Shown here: positions 15,945 to 24,025 of the stretch, one piece after another
How positions within the stretch are numbered: position 1 is the first letter of the stretch
Layout: every line of letters begins with the position of its first letter
Source of the DNA: Natrialba taiwanensis DSM 12281
GTDB taxonomy: Archaea; Halobacteriota; Halobacteria; Halobacteriales; Natrialbaceae
Length of the DNA: 64,000 bases
Direction: 5' to 3'
Assembly (NCBI RefSeq): GCF_000337595.1
Contig: NZ_AOIL01000017.1
Coordinates: 1 to 64,000 of the forward strand
Notes under the pieces: generated by a model
Told to the model about the DNA's origin: nothing
Database searches by the model: none
The model's input: the letters and a program-made list of their open reading frames with translations, nothing else
Made by a program: the position numbers and the translations under genes

Positions 15945-17285
15945 TTATGCTGGACGGGGGAAGTTGTCGATCGTTTCCGCGCGGAATGCCTCCTCGTCGA
16001 ACTCGTACTCGCCGTCGAGGAACTCGAGGAGTGTCTGTGTGTCCTGCAGTGCGTTTTGCAGACAGGTGGACGCGCCCGGCGACGGCGTGATATTGAACAG
16101 AATGTCGTCGCCGACGATTTTTGCTTCACCCATATCGAGGGATTTGCGCGTGGTATCGACGATCTGGGGTCGAACACCGCCGTAGCCCTTCGCCCGTTCG
16201 ATGTCATCGAGTTCGACGCTCGGGACGACCTTCTGGACGTGCGGGAGGAACTCGCGCGGCCCGACTGCGGGGAGGTCGTAGACGAGGTTTCGGAGAACGT
16301 ACGGGAGAAGGATCCGGTCCGAAAGGATGTTGGCGTAGCTGAGGAACGCTGCGGCGTTCAACCCGAATACGTCGAAGAAGTCCCGTACCGTCGAGAGACG
16401 GCCGCGTTCGAGAGCGGGGACCAGTTTCGCAGTGGGGCCGAAGCGGGTGATGCTCGGATCGTGAACGTCCGCGTCGCCGTGGACGGCGGCGAACGGGAGT
16501 TTCTTCATCTGGAGCGTGTACACCTTCCCGTTGAGCAGATCGTCTGCAAGGAAGAAACTGCCCGCCACGGGGAGCAACACCTTGTCCTGGCCGTAGCCGA
16601 GTTCTTTCGCGATCTGGAGGCTGTGCGAGCCGGCGGCGACGGCAGCTGCGTCACAATCGAAGCGGCCGTTGGTCGTGGCGATAGTGTAGCCGTCGAGTGT
16701 CGGCGTGATGTCCGTGACCTTCGTACCGCTGTAGATGTCGACGTTGGGTTCCTCGCGGGCCTGTTCGACGAACGACTTCGTCGTTGCACCGTAGTCGACG
16801 ACGTAGCCGTCCGGTGTCTGCAAGGCGAACATCTCCTTCGTGGGATCGCGCCCCTCGACAACCTTGGGCTCGTACTCGGCGATTTCCTCGCGGCCGATCG
16901 GTTGGAGTTTCGGAAAGAGATCGCCGAAGCCTTCAGCCTCGTAGCGCCGCTCGAGTTGTGCGACTTCCTCGTTGCCGACGCCGAGAACCATCTTGCTTCG
17001 CTTGTCGTGCATCTCGCGGTCGGCGTCGTGGTTCTCCAGGTACCCCGCAAGGAGTTCCGCCCCTTCCTTTACCTCCTCGGCCTTCTCGAGCGTGTAATTG
17101 GTCTCGATGTCGCCGAAGTGAAGCGTCTGTGAGTTGTTCGTGTGGTTCGAGTTAATCGCCGCGGTCTCCGATTCTTTTTCGATGAGCGCGATGGAGTCGA
17201 TATCGGAGAACTTCGCGGTTGCATACAGAAGTGATGCCCCGCTGATACCGCCCCCGACGATGATGAGGTCGTACTTGCCAGACAT
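15945..17285 (-). CDS. FAD-dependent oxidoreductase, malate:quinone oxidoreductase-like
   Basis: 446 aa. The N-terminal Rossmann motif IIVGGGISGASLLYA (about 8-22) binds FAD, and a typical ESETAAINSNHTNNSQTLHFGDIETNYT region follows (about 40-66; quoted in parts: NSNHTNNSQT, HFGDIETNYT), resembling the substrate and flavin region of malate:quinone oxidoreductases. The middle has VVDYGATTKSF and a second FAD contact near AAAVAAGSHSL, and the C-terminus GDDILFNITPSPGASTCLQNA completes the FAD site. Such enzymes oxidise malate (or a related 2-hydroxyacid) and pass electrons to menaquinone at the membrane. Substrate is inferred; other DAO-superfamily dehydrogenases are possible. Confidence 0.75.
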   Translation of the reverse strand: MSGKYDLIIVGGGISGASLLYATAKFSDIDSIALIEKESETAAINSNHTNNSQTLHFGDIETNYTLEKAEEVKEGAELLAGYLENHDADREMHDKRSKMVLGVGNEEVAQLERRYEAEGFGDLFPKLQPIGREEIAEYEPKVVEGRDPTKEMFALQTPDGYVVDYGATTKSFVEQAREEPNVDIYSGTKVTDITPTLDGYTIATTNGRFDCDAAAVAAGSHSLQIAKELGYGQDKVLLPVAGSFFLADDLLNGKVYTLQMKKLPFAAVHGDADVHDPSITRFGPTAKLVPALERGRLSTVRDFFDVFGLNAAAFLSYANILSDRILLPYVLRNLVYDLPAVGPREFLPHVQKVVPSVELDDIERAKGYGGVRPQIVDTTRKSLDMGEAKIVGDDILFNITPSPGASTCLQNALQDTQTLLEFLDGEYEFDEEAFRAETIDNFPRPA

Positions 17286-17549
17286 AATTGATTTGGAAAG
17301 TCATCTCGATAACTGTCCTCCGGACAAATAACTCGTGTTTTTTCGATCTGTTTTTCGTCGATCGTCGAACCCCATGTCGGCAGTTGAACGCTGTGCGATA
17401 AAATAGCCTGTAGGGCGCGTTAGCACGGAATACTCTTCGAACAATACAGACCCACTGCAAAGAAATTGGTAGTGAACTACCGTTGCTACCGGCACTGTTT
17501 CACCAGATTCCACGCGGATAGTCGAAAGAGGCGAAGCGTACATTCCGAG

Positions 17550-17972
17550 CAGGCTTCCGTCGGCGTACTTCTCTTCGTATTCGATATCGTCGGCAACCAA
17601 CATCAGAATGCCTTCGACAATGCCGAGAAGCCAGGGAATTCCTGTTCAGAAGAAACACAGGTAGATGACGCCAAGTTTGACGTTTCTCTGATAGAACTTG
17701 TGTGCGCCAAGCGTTCCACGGAGCAGCGCCAAAATACTTGCTGCAAGCCGATCCGAATCAATACCGGATCCGCGATAGGAGGGCTGTCGAACGCCACACT
17801 CCGGACAGATCTCTGCCTATGCATTGATCCGCTCACCGCACTCGACACAGTACTTTTCGCCACCAGACCGGTCGGGCCCGCCATCGAGAGGCGTCGTCTG
17901 ATCGACCCCACAGCTGGGCCACACATCCGCTCCGTCGTCGAGTTGCTCCCCACAGTTGCTACAGTGCTTCAT
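17550..17972 (-). pseudogene. Zinc-ribbon/TM2-domain protein with two in-frame stops
   Basis: From ATG 17972 the minus strand reads MKHCSNCGEQLDDGADVWPSCG, a first zinc ribbon, then YCVECGERINA, a TAG (17817-17819), AEICPECGVRQPS completing a second ribbon, a hydrophobic ILALLRGTLGAHKFY helix, YLCFF, a TGA (17646-17648), TGIPWLLGIVEGI and a DDIEYEEKYADG ending. This is a double zinc ribbon plus TM2 domain read in one unbroken frame with two stops. At the TGA the family normally has Trp (FSWTGIP-like), so TGG to TGA is the simplest change. The right half after EEKY has no family resemblance. Probably inactive. Confidence 0.8.
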
Positions 17973-18029
17973 TCCGCTCCCGCCCGTGTTTCACACTCGT
18001 CTTAAATAGCGGCTTGTTGGATACTGCTA

Positions 18030-18473
18030 TCACCACGAGTAGTACAGCAGTATTCCCGCAAGAATCGCATATCCGACCCCGATTCCGAGGAGACCGACCA
18101 TCGCCTCGAACAGCAGATGCGCGATGGCCAGTCCGTAGCCACACCCGAGCAAGAATCCAGTCACCGTCCGAACGGGGTTATACCCACGGCAACTGCTGAA
18201 CGTCGTTACGCTCCAATCGACCAGGGAGGGAACTGGCAAAAGCGCGACCAGGAACGCAACGGTAGCAGGTGCCACCTCCGGGCCACCCAACGTGGCGAGT
18301 ACCCCCGCCCCGATCCCCGGATAGACGCCTGCACATCGAGCACAAATGTGAACTCGGCGACCGAAGACGACGGGCGAATAACAGCGATAGAACTCAGCAG
18401 GCACGTGGTGTGAAAGTACAAACCGTCCTGTTTCGGACAGTCCCTTCCGTAGTTCCGCAGTGTCGATTCTCAT
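18030..18473 (-). CDS. DUF2085 membrane protein
   Basis: 147 aa from ATG 18473 (MRIDTAELRKG). The family hallmark is present: a HVPAEFYRCYSPVVFGRRVHICARCAGVYPG region (quoted in parts: FYRCY, HICARCAGVYPG, about 29-56) with three Cys residues that may bind a metal, followed by hydrophobic helices (VAFLVALLPVPSLVDW, VTGFLLGCGYGLAIAHLLF and the C-terminal GVGYAILAGILLYYS). DUF2085 proteins are small membrane proteins of unknown function. The frame opening at 18536 adds 21 residues without family similarity and was not used. No operon partners are evident; the neighbour downstream is the broken TM2 gene. Confidence 0.75.
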   Translation of the reverse strand: MRIDTAELRKGLSETGRFVLSHHVPAEFYRCYSPVVFGRRVHICARCAGVYPGIGAGVLATLGGPEVAPATVAFLVALLPVPSLVDWSVTTFSSCRGYNPVRTVTGFLLGCGYGLAIAHLLFEAMVGLLGIGVGYAILAGILLYYSW

Positions 18474-18653
18474 GGTCTGGAAACGGATGGGCAGAGAACG
18501 GTGATCAAACCACTCGTAACTCCCGCCGGATTGCACCGACGTTCTAGGATGTGTTCATCCACGAACCCAAAGCAGTACCGATCTCTCAGTACGCGTTTGA
18601 GGATCGTTCGTACAACCGTCCACCGTCAGTTCCACCGGGAGGGGGCAATGGGA

Positions 18654-19694
18654 TTAATATTGGTGTTTGAAAGAGAGGTCGCCGTGGTCATAGGAGTAGG
18701 ATTTGATTTCCGCTTCATCACAGCGTGAATGGAGATCTGCCGGCGAAATATCCATCTGCTCGCCGAACTCTTTCTCGAGGTGTTTGCAAAATGCGATGGT
18801 AAGATTTCGATCGTCATCCCCAGTGTCTGCAACCTGAAGAACGACTGCCAGATCCGGATCGTCGTAATCCGGTTTGATGACGTAGTCGCCCGGAGTGAAC
18901 GGATTATCGGGATATTTGAGATTCGTGTGTTTGTAGGTGTAGAGCTTGATATTTTGATCGTCACAGTAGGATGCCAACTTTGCAGGATGGATCTCCCGCC
19001 AGTTCCCTGGCCCGTCATCGAGACTATTCGGAAATGCGACGCAGACCGCCTCACCATCCATCGTCTGGCCGTAGAGGTTGATATCTTGTTCCGGTGGGAG
19101 TACCTCCACGACTACCGCGACTGATGGATCGTTATCTTCCGCTTTTACTACGCGATCACCAGGCGTAAATGGGTTCTGCGGCTTTTGGTTCATATGAGCC
19201 GTATTTGGCCCTAAATCCTGTAATTCGTTCATCGGACGAGCAGCGAGGTGAGCGAGTTTTTCGGGTTTTTCACCAGAATACGCTCCCTGCGTTCTGACTT
19301 TCGATTTGAGTGTTTCAGTTCGTTCCCATCCAAGAAGGATGAGTGCATCCTCGTTATCGCGATGCCAAACCATCACAATAATGTCATCATCTGGGTCGTT
19401 TTCGAGGATCTTTGCCGGCCGGAACGCAGAAACGTCTCTCGAGGTTTTCACGTCGATCCTGTATCCGAAGACATCGAAATCGTGGCCGGAGAAACTCTCA
19501 GAATTACAGCGCCGGATCGCCGCTTCATTTTCCCATTCCCACATTTCGACAGGGAGATACTCACGACAGAACTGCTCGAATGCGAGTTCACCGAGATTTC
19601 CGATACGCTTGACGTCTAACTCGTCTGCACCTTGGATTACCGCTTGGTGGTGAGCTCGTTCTCTATCGATTTCATCCGGTGTGTAGAGATACAT
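18654..19694 (-). CDS. PD-(D/E)XK nuclease-like protein with duplicated C-terminal domain
   Basis: 346 aa. The N-terminal half has the layout of a restriction-endonuclease-like fold: a helix with GNLGELAFEQF (Glu36), then HDFDVFGYRIDVKTSRD, giving Asp74-x6-Asp81-x-Lys83, the D-(D/E)xK catalytic core. The C-terminal half holds two copies of one domain, each opening NPFTPGD-x-V-x-K (174 and 264), followed by DP-x-x-AVV and closing in similar stretches (IHPAKLASYCDDQNIK and ISPADLHSRCDEAEIK). A domain like this occurs alone in small haloarchaeal proteins, as I recall. Possible roles are DNA repair or defence; no methylase or helicase gene is adjacent. Function is inferred from motifs only. Confidence 0.65.
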   Translation of the reverse strand: MYLYTPDEIDRERAHHQAVIQGADELDVKRIGNLGELAFEQFCREYLPVEMWEWENEAAIRRCNSESFSGHDFDVFGYRIDVKTSRDVSAFRPAKILENDPDDDIIVMVWHRDNEDALILLGWERTETLKSKVRTQGAYSGEKPEKLAHLAARPMNELQDLGPNTAHMNQKPQNPFTPGDRVVKAEDNDPSVAVVVEVLPPEQDINLYGQTMDGEAVCVAFPNSLDDGPGNWREIHPAKLASYCDDQNIKLYTYKHTNLKYPDNPFTPGDYVIKPDYDDPDLAVVLQVADTGDDDRNLTIAFCKHLEKEFGEQMDISPADLHSRCDEAEIKSYSYDHGDLSFKHQY

Positions 19695-19851
19695 TAGCTA
19701 GGAATTATTCGGTTGTGTAATGTATATTCCGTACTGAAATCTACCGGCTACCTGGTAATCGCCGAAGAAGAAATCCAGGATCGATATTTTAGCCTCCCAG
19801 GAAAGTGATGCGTAGAGAAATCGAAGATCTCGGTGCTCGAACAGGCATCTA

Positions 19852-21051
19852 TTACCGGATATCGAAGTGCTGGTCGGAGTCAGTAGTCTCCGGAAGTGAC
19901 GTGTGCAATGCTCGTCGTCGACGGGCACGCCGAAAAGTTGCGTCTGGAAGCGCTCTAACCGCGAGATTTCGTATTCGAGTTCCGACTCGCGATTGAATCG
20001 TACTCAGGGCCCCGAGACGGTGGGACTCGGCTCGAATCCGATCGGCCCTGCGTTTTCGCTTGGCCTCGAAGGCCTCGAAGGCCGCCGTCGACGTTCCGCG
20101 CGTGGTGATTTCGTGGGCCAGCGTGAGCGCGTCTTCGATGGCCTGTGCCGCACCTTGCCCGGCGAACGGTAACATTCCGTGGGCCGCGTCGCCGGCAATG
20201 ATGACTGACCCGTGATGCCACCGTTCGAGTGACGGGACATCCGCCAAACCGGTACTGAACACGGTATCAGTATCAATCGACTCGACGACAGCGGGGATCG
20301 GAGCGGGGAACGCCGAAAACAGTTCGCGTAGCATCGCTTTCGTCGGCTGCGAGTCGGTTTGCCACTCCACCGCGGACTCCGACACCGTAGCGAACCAGTA
20401 GAACCGATCTGCGTCGATGGGTGCACCACCGGTGTAGGCCCCCTCGCCCCACACCTCGATCCCTCGAGTTCGGTGCTGCTCGGGTAAATCTACCGTTGCG
20501 ATGGCCCGATAGGCGATACTGTCCAGCACTCGTGGTTCGACGTTCGGCGCGACGGCGTCCCGGACGACGGAGTCGATGCCGTCCGTCCCGATGAGGATGT
20601 CCGGCTCTATGTGCGTGCCATCGGTAAATCGAACGGCCGGCGTTTCCGTGTCAGTCACCGCTTTGCACGCCATTCCGGTTCTGACTTCGGCGTCGAGTTC
20701 TTCGAGGAGTATCCGCTGCAGTTCGGCGCGGTGTATCGCCACGAAGCCGTAGCCGAAGTCGGCCCGTTCGACGCGGTCCAGATCGAATCGCGTCAACACT
20801 CGTCCGTTCGCGGACCGAATCGAACTGTCTTCGAGGGGAACGCCTGCCTCTCGGACACGGTCGGCGATTCCGAGGCGGTCCAAAATGAGCAACGCGTTTG
20901 TCTGTAGCAGGATTCCGGCGCCGATTGGACGGAACTCGGACGCAGCCTCGTATACGGTCGATGCCCATCCCCGCCGTTCGAGCGCGAGCGCCGTGGTCAG
21001 TCCACAGATCCCCCCTCCGACGATAGCGATGTCGGGCCTCTCTGTCGTCAT
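19852..21051 (-). CDS. FAD-dependent aromatic-ring monooxygenase-like protein
   Basis: 399 aa from ATG 21051 (MTTERPD). It has the three hallmarks of group A flavoprotein hydroxylases: IAIVGGGICGLTTALALERRG (GxGxxG, about 8-28; core VGGGICGL), the DG motif DILIGTDGIDSVVR (about 150-163), and GDAAHGMLPFAGQGAAQAIEDA (GD motif, about 284-305; core GDAAHGMLP). Such enzymes hydroxylate aromatic compounds with NAD(P)H and O2 (salicylate hydroxylase, UbiH and relatives). A Bat-like regulator is divergent at 21217, probably controlling it. The C-terminal 60 residues are Arg-rich, unusual for a haloarchaeal protein. Substrate unknown. An alternative ATG at 21066 adds five residues. Confidence 0.82.
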   Translation of the reverse strand: MTTERPDIAIVGGGICGLTTALALERRGWASTVYEAASEFRPIGAGILLQTNALLILDRLGIADRVREAGVPLEDSSIRSANGRVLTRFDLDRVERADFGYGFVAIHRAELQRILLEELDAEVRTGMACKAVTDTETPAVRFTDGTHIEPDILIGTDGIDSVVRDAVAPNVEPRVLDSIAYRAIATVDLPEQHRTRGIEVWGEGAYTGGAPIDADRFYWFATVSESAVEWQTDSQPTKAMLRELFSAFPAPIPAVVESIDTDTVFSTGLADVPSLERWHHGSVIIAGDAAHGMLPFAGQGAAQAIEDALTLAHEITTRGTSTAAFEAFEAKRKRRADRIRAESHRLGALSTIQSRVGTRIRNLAVRALPDATFRRARRRRALHTSLPETTDSDQHFDIR

Positions 21052-21183
21052 TGGCGCTTCCGGCACGAACTGCTGGTCATTTCGTCGCTACGGAGGTGTT
21101 CGCGGCGTCCGACGAGTTGGTTTCGTTCCATATCTGTCGGTTCGCATCGAGCCGTCGAATTTCGGCTGCCGGCTATCTACGCC

Positions 21184-21192
21184 GGTTTAAAG
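21184..21192 (+). promoter_or_regulatory. TATA-like element of the Bat-like regulator
   Basis: GGTTTAAAG, 25-33 nt before ATG 21217, consistent with leaderless transcription. It lies in the 165-bp divergent region shared with the monooxygenase. Confidence 0.45.
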
Positions 21193-21216
21193 CACGCCGG
21201 GTATCTTCTCGTACGT

Positions 21217-21873
21217 ATGCGATATCTCACGGTTCTCGTTCACCCCGCCGAGAGCGGTTCGTTCCACCCGCTCGGAGAGACACTCTCGAACGCGTCAGAG
21301 ATCGAGCGGGAGGCGATTCACCACGTCGAACATCTCGCCGACGACACGGTACTGTTATTCGCCGAGGGGAGCGGTGATCGGGACCGATACGAGGATATAA
21401 TGCGGGACTCCCCCCATGTCGTTGATTATTTCGTCTCCGGGGTGGATCGGTGGATGGCCGTCAGTCAGTTCGAACCGACGGACGCGACTCGATGTCTGCT
21501 GGAACGTCAACACGAGTCGAACGTCGTCATCGAGACGCCCATCTACTTCACCGCCGACGGTTCGCTCCGAATAACGTATCTGGGAAGCGACGCTGCGTTT
21601 CGAGAGTTGTTTCGCGGCTCCGTCGAGGAGACGGCTATCGCGTTCGATGTCGTCGAAACGGGCGACTACAACCCGGACGAAGCGGCGCTCACGAGACAAT
21701 TAACGACGCGCCAACGGGAAGTGCTCGAAGTAGCGGTCGAGATAGGGTACTACAGTGCGCCTCGGCAGTCCACGCTCGACGATGTGGCGGACGTCGTCGG
21801 AATTGCGACGTCAACTGCGGGCGAGCATCTCCGAAAAGTGGAGGAGAGCGTGTTCGGTGCGTTCGTTCGGTAA
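21217..21873 (+). CDS. Bat-like HTH-10 family transcriptional regulator
   Basis: 218 aa. The C-terminal HTH-10 domain is clear: LTTRQREVLEVAVEIGYYSAPRQSTLDDVADVVGIATSTAGEHLRKVEESV (about 163-213; core GYYSAPRQSTLDDVA). The N-terminal ~155 residues begin MRYLTVLVHPAESGSFHPLG, a pattern common in haloarchaeal HTH-10 proteins whose N-terminal domain is believed to sense metabolites. It is divergently transcribed from the flavin monooxygenase at 19852-21051, with 165 bp between starts, so it most likely regulates that gene. Complete and in a normal G+C context. Confidence 0.82.
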   Translation: MRYLTVLVHPAESGSFHPLGETLSNASEIEREAIHHVEHLADDTVLLFAEGSGDRDRYEDIMRDSPHVVDYFVSGVDRWMAVSQFEPTDATRCLLERQHESNVVIETPIYFTADGSLRITYLGSDAAFRELFRGSVEETAIAFDVVETGDYNPDEAALTRQLTTRQREVLEVAVEIGYYSAPRQSTLDDVADVVGIATSTAGEHLRKVEESVFGAFVR

Positions 21874-22573
21874 TTGTCGCGCATGTACGAGCGCTGCCCG
21901 TGGAATCACAGTTCCGGTAGTAGTTGGGCCTCGGCACTCATAGGGCTCGTCGTTACCGGGTGCCGAGTCCGGCTCGGAGCAGGTGTATCGTCATCGGCCG
22001 GACGATCGTAAGAGGGAGACGACCAAGACGGTTTGGATCGAGTTCAGTCGCGGTCGGTGTGGGCATCGGCGAAGGCGGTGTTCCACTCGTCGATGAGGTT
22101 TCGAAGGCGGTCGGTGTGAGTGGCGGAGAAGGTTGCGGGTGCGCGGGACGGCGGTTTGGTCTCGGTAGTCGACGGCTCACTTGCGGTGGTCGATTGTGAG
22201 CGAGTGGTCGAGTCGGCCTGAGTGGGTGGTTGAGTATCGGATCGAGTATCGGACGCGGTCGGTGTTGGATCAGTCGGCTGTGGATGTCGTGTGCTCATAT
22301 CGGTCGGGATGGGTGGAGTGTGTGATTCGGTTCGGCGAGAGAGTTCGGCGGTCGAAGCGGGCGGAACGAGATGCGTGAAGGCCGGCTACACGTACACGTG
22401 ACATCTGTACGCAGACCGTTACGTCCAACCATGATAAATGTTAATGATGTATGGGCAAGAGTCACAATCGTCACGACTAAACTCACGGCAGATGACCGAG
22501 CGCAGTACGTGGACGAGAGCGAGGATACCGAGGCGAATACCGGATGCGAGCGCATGCGAACCGAGAGCAAGAC
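21874..22573. other. Low-complexity gap around a doubtful small gene
   Basis: About 700 bases between the Bat-like regulator and the broken glycosyltransferase. The plus strand is rich in GGT/CGG trinucleotides (about 22040-22340). The only plausible coding content is the minus-strand small ORF at 22044-22298. A TATA-rich patch near 22430-22445 may belong to the broken gene's old promoter. Confidence 0.4.
22044..22298 (-). CDS. Small Ser/Thr/Pro-rich hypothetical protein
   Basis: 84 aa starting at ATG 22298. The first ~55 residues are almost only Thr, Ser, Pro, Gln and Asp (DPTPTASDTRSDTQPPTQAD-like), followed by a short possible helix (SATHTDRLRNLIDEWNTAF). I do not recognise it. The composition could reflect a surface-exposed linker or simply a non-coding repeat tract; the C-terminal helix-like segment is the only argument for a real gene. 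Confidence 0.35.
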   Translation of the reverse strand: MSTRHPQPTDPTPTASDTRSDTQPPTQADSTTRSQSTTASEPSTTETKPPSRAPATFSATHTDRLRNLIDEWNTAFADAHTDRD

Positions 22574-23288
22574 ATGATCGACATCTCGAGTGAACTGGCT
22601 GCCGACAACACCGATAGCACTGCCGGTGAGTCATCCGGTGTTGCCGTGAGCATTATCGTTCCGGCGCGAAACGAGGCCGAGTTCATCCGTGGCACGCTCT
22701 CGAGTCTCGCCGCGCTCGACACCGCACTCGAGTTCGAGATTATCGTCGTCGACGGGAACTCGGAGGACGAGACGCGCGCAATCGCACGGGAGTACGGATC
22801 AACGATCGTCGAAGAGGACTAGGGGAGTATCGCGACGGCGCGCAATATCGGGGCGAAACGCGCCAGCGGCGAGTGGCTCGCGTTTATCGATGCGGATACG
22901 CTGGGTCCGGGCGGACTATCTGACGGAGATGTGCGGCTTCGTCGAGGCGAACGGGTTGGCAGCCGCGAGTTCGCGCTGTCGGATGACGGGGCCGTGGCGG
23001 GCGAAGGTGATGGAGGCGACGATCAACCACGTGTTTCCGCGACTCGAGCGGCCCGTATTGCCGGGATTCAACTGCTTCGTCCATCGGCGGGCCTTCGAGG
23101 ATATCGGCGGCTTTCCGACCGTCCCAAACGAGGATACGGCGTTCAGTCGCCGGCTCGCACGCCGGTATCCGACGGCCTACGCCCCGGACGTGCTGGTCGC
23201 GAGTTCGGGTCGGCGGATCGCCGAGTCGGGGTTGACGGGAACGCTCTGGCACTACGTTCGATTGGACGCGCAACGACTGCGGTCCTAG
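22574..23288 (+). pseudogene. Family 2 glycosyltransferase, broken by a stop and a frameshift
   Basis: From ATG 22574 the frame encodes a GT2 N-terminus: VSIIVPARNEAEFIRGTL and EIIVVDGNSEDETRAIAREYG. A TAG at 22820-22822 interrupts it; the same frame continues GSIATARNIGAKRASGEWLAFIDADT with the DxD metal-binding motif. Near 22905 a single-base slip moves the frame: the rest (RADYLTEMCGFVEANG, LPGFNCFVHRRAFEDIGGFP, NEDTAFSRRLAR) lies one frame over and ends at TAG 23288. All parts of a ~235-residue glycosyltransferase are present, so decay is recent, or the base calls need checking. Original role would be sugar transfer to lipid or surface glycan. Confidence 0.82.
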
Positions 23289-23472
23289 TACTGTCGGACA
23301 GAACTACGTGAAGATTGATCTCGAATTCGCGATCAACTTCGTATTGACACCTGTCAGACAGTATAACTGCGCGTTCGTCTTCGCCCGGGTGGCGCGTCAG
23401 CGACTGTGTCTCGGGTACGGGCATGGACCCGCCAGGGAACCGCTTTTGGCCGTCCTCGTCGGTCACGGAATC

Positions 23473-23859
23473 GTGTCCACTGTCCCCCCAGAAGTCGCGG
23501 ACCGTCTCGAGAGCGAACCGCTCATGGCCCATCTCGGGACCTGTGTCGAGGGACGCCCGCACGTCGCCCCCGTCTGGTATCGGTACGAAGACGACATCGT
23601 TGAACTCGTGACGACGGGCCGAAAACTGGAGAATATCCGGACGAATCCGCGCGTGTCGCTGTCGGTGCAGGCGGACGACGAGGGCCGAACGCGCTGGATG
23701 GTGACGCTGCTCGGGACGGCAACGATTATCGAGGACGACGCCGAAACGGTAGCGGCGAGACGACAAATTAACGAGAAGTACAGCGCGAGACCGGATGCCT
23801 ACGACGAGAACACGCTCGTTCGAGTCGAGGTGGGTTCGGCGACCTACGAGACCTACTGA
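23473..23859 (+). CDS. Pyridoxamine 5'-phosphate oxidase-like flavin-binding protein
   Basis: 128 aa from GTG 23473 (STVPPEVADRLE follows). The split-barrel FMN-binding family pattern is seen: MAHLGTCVEGRPHVAPVWYRYEDD (about 18-41; core CVEGRPHVAPVWY), VTTGRKLENIRTNPRVSLSV (about 47-66), and a C-terminal strand LVRVEVGSATYETY. Members bind FMN, F420 or heme and act as oxidases or reductases; which applies here is unknown. An upstream extension of the frame to 23308 was rejected because its 55 residues are unlike the family. It follows the broken glycosyltransferase by 185 bp. Confidence 0.8.
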   Translation: MSTVPPEVADRLESEPLMAHLGTCVEGRPHVAPVWYRYEDDIVELVTTGRKLENIRTNPRVSLSVQADDEGRTRWMVTLLGTATIIEDDAETVAARRQINEKYSARPDAYDENTLVRVEVGSATYETY

Positions 23860-24025
23860 CAGCGCCGGGACGACGGCAATCCAGACCGCACCGCTCGTGT
23901 GGAATCAGAGACGGGCAGCCAGAGCCCGAAGAAGACAGGTATCCACTCAGTGAAGCAGTGAAGCGACGATCGTGCGGTGAGAGCGCATCGCGAGAGTTAT
24001 CCCGAAGACGACGATCGAGGGACGG

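Noticed and set aside
17646-17819. Selenocysteine (TGA) or pyrrolysine (TAG) insertion in the TM2 gene
   Set aside because: TM2/zinc-ribbon proteins have no such residues, there is no SECIS-like structure visible, and haloarchaea are not known to use either; decay or base error is simpler.
22371-22577. 68-codon plus-strand ORF before the glycosyltransferase
   Set aside because: No homology, Arg-rich start and overlap with the AT-rich promoter-like patch near 22440; probably non-coding.
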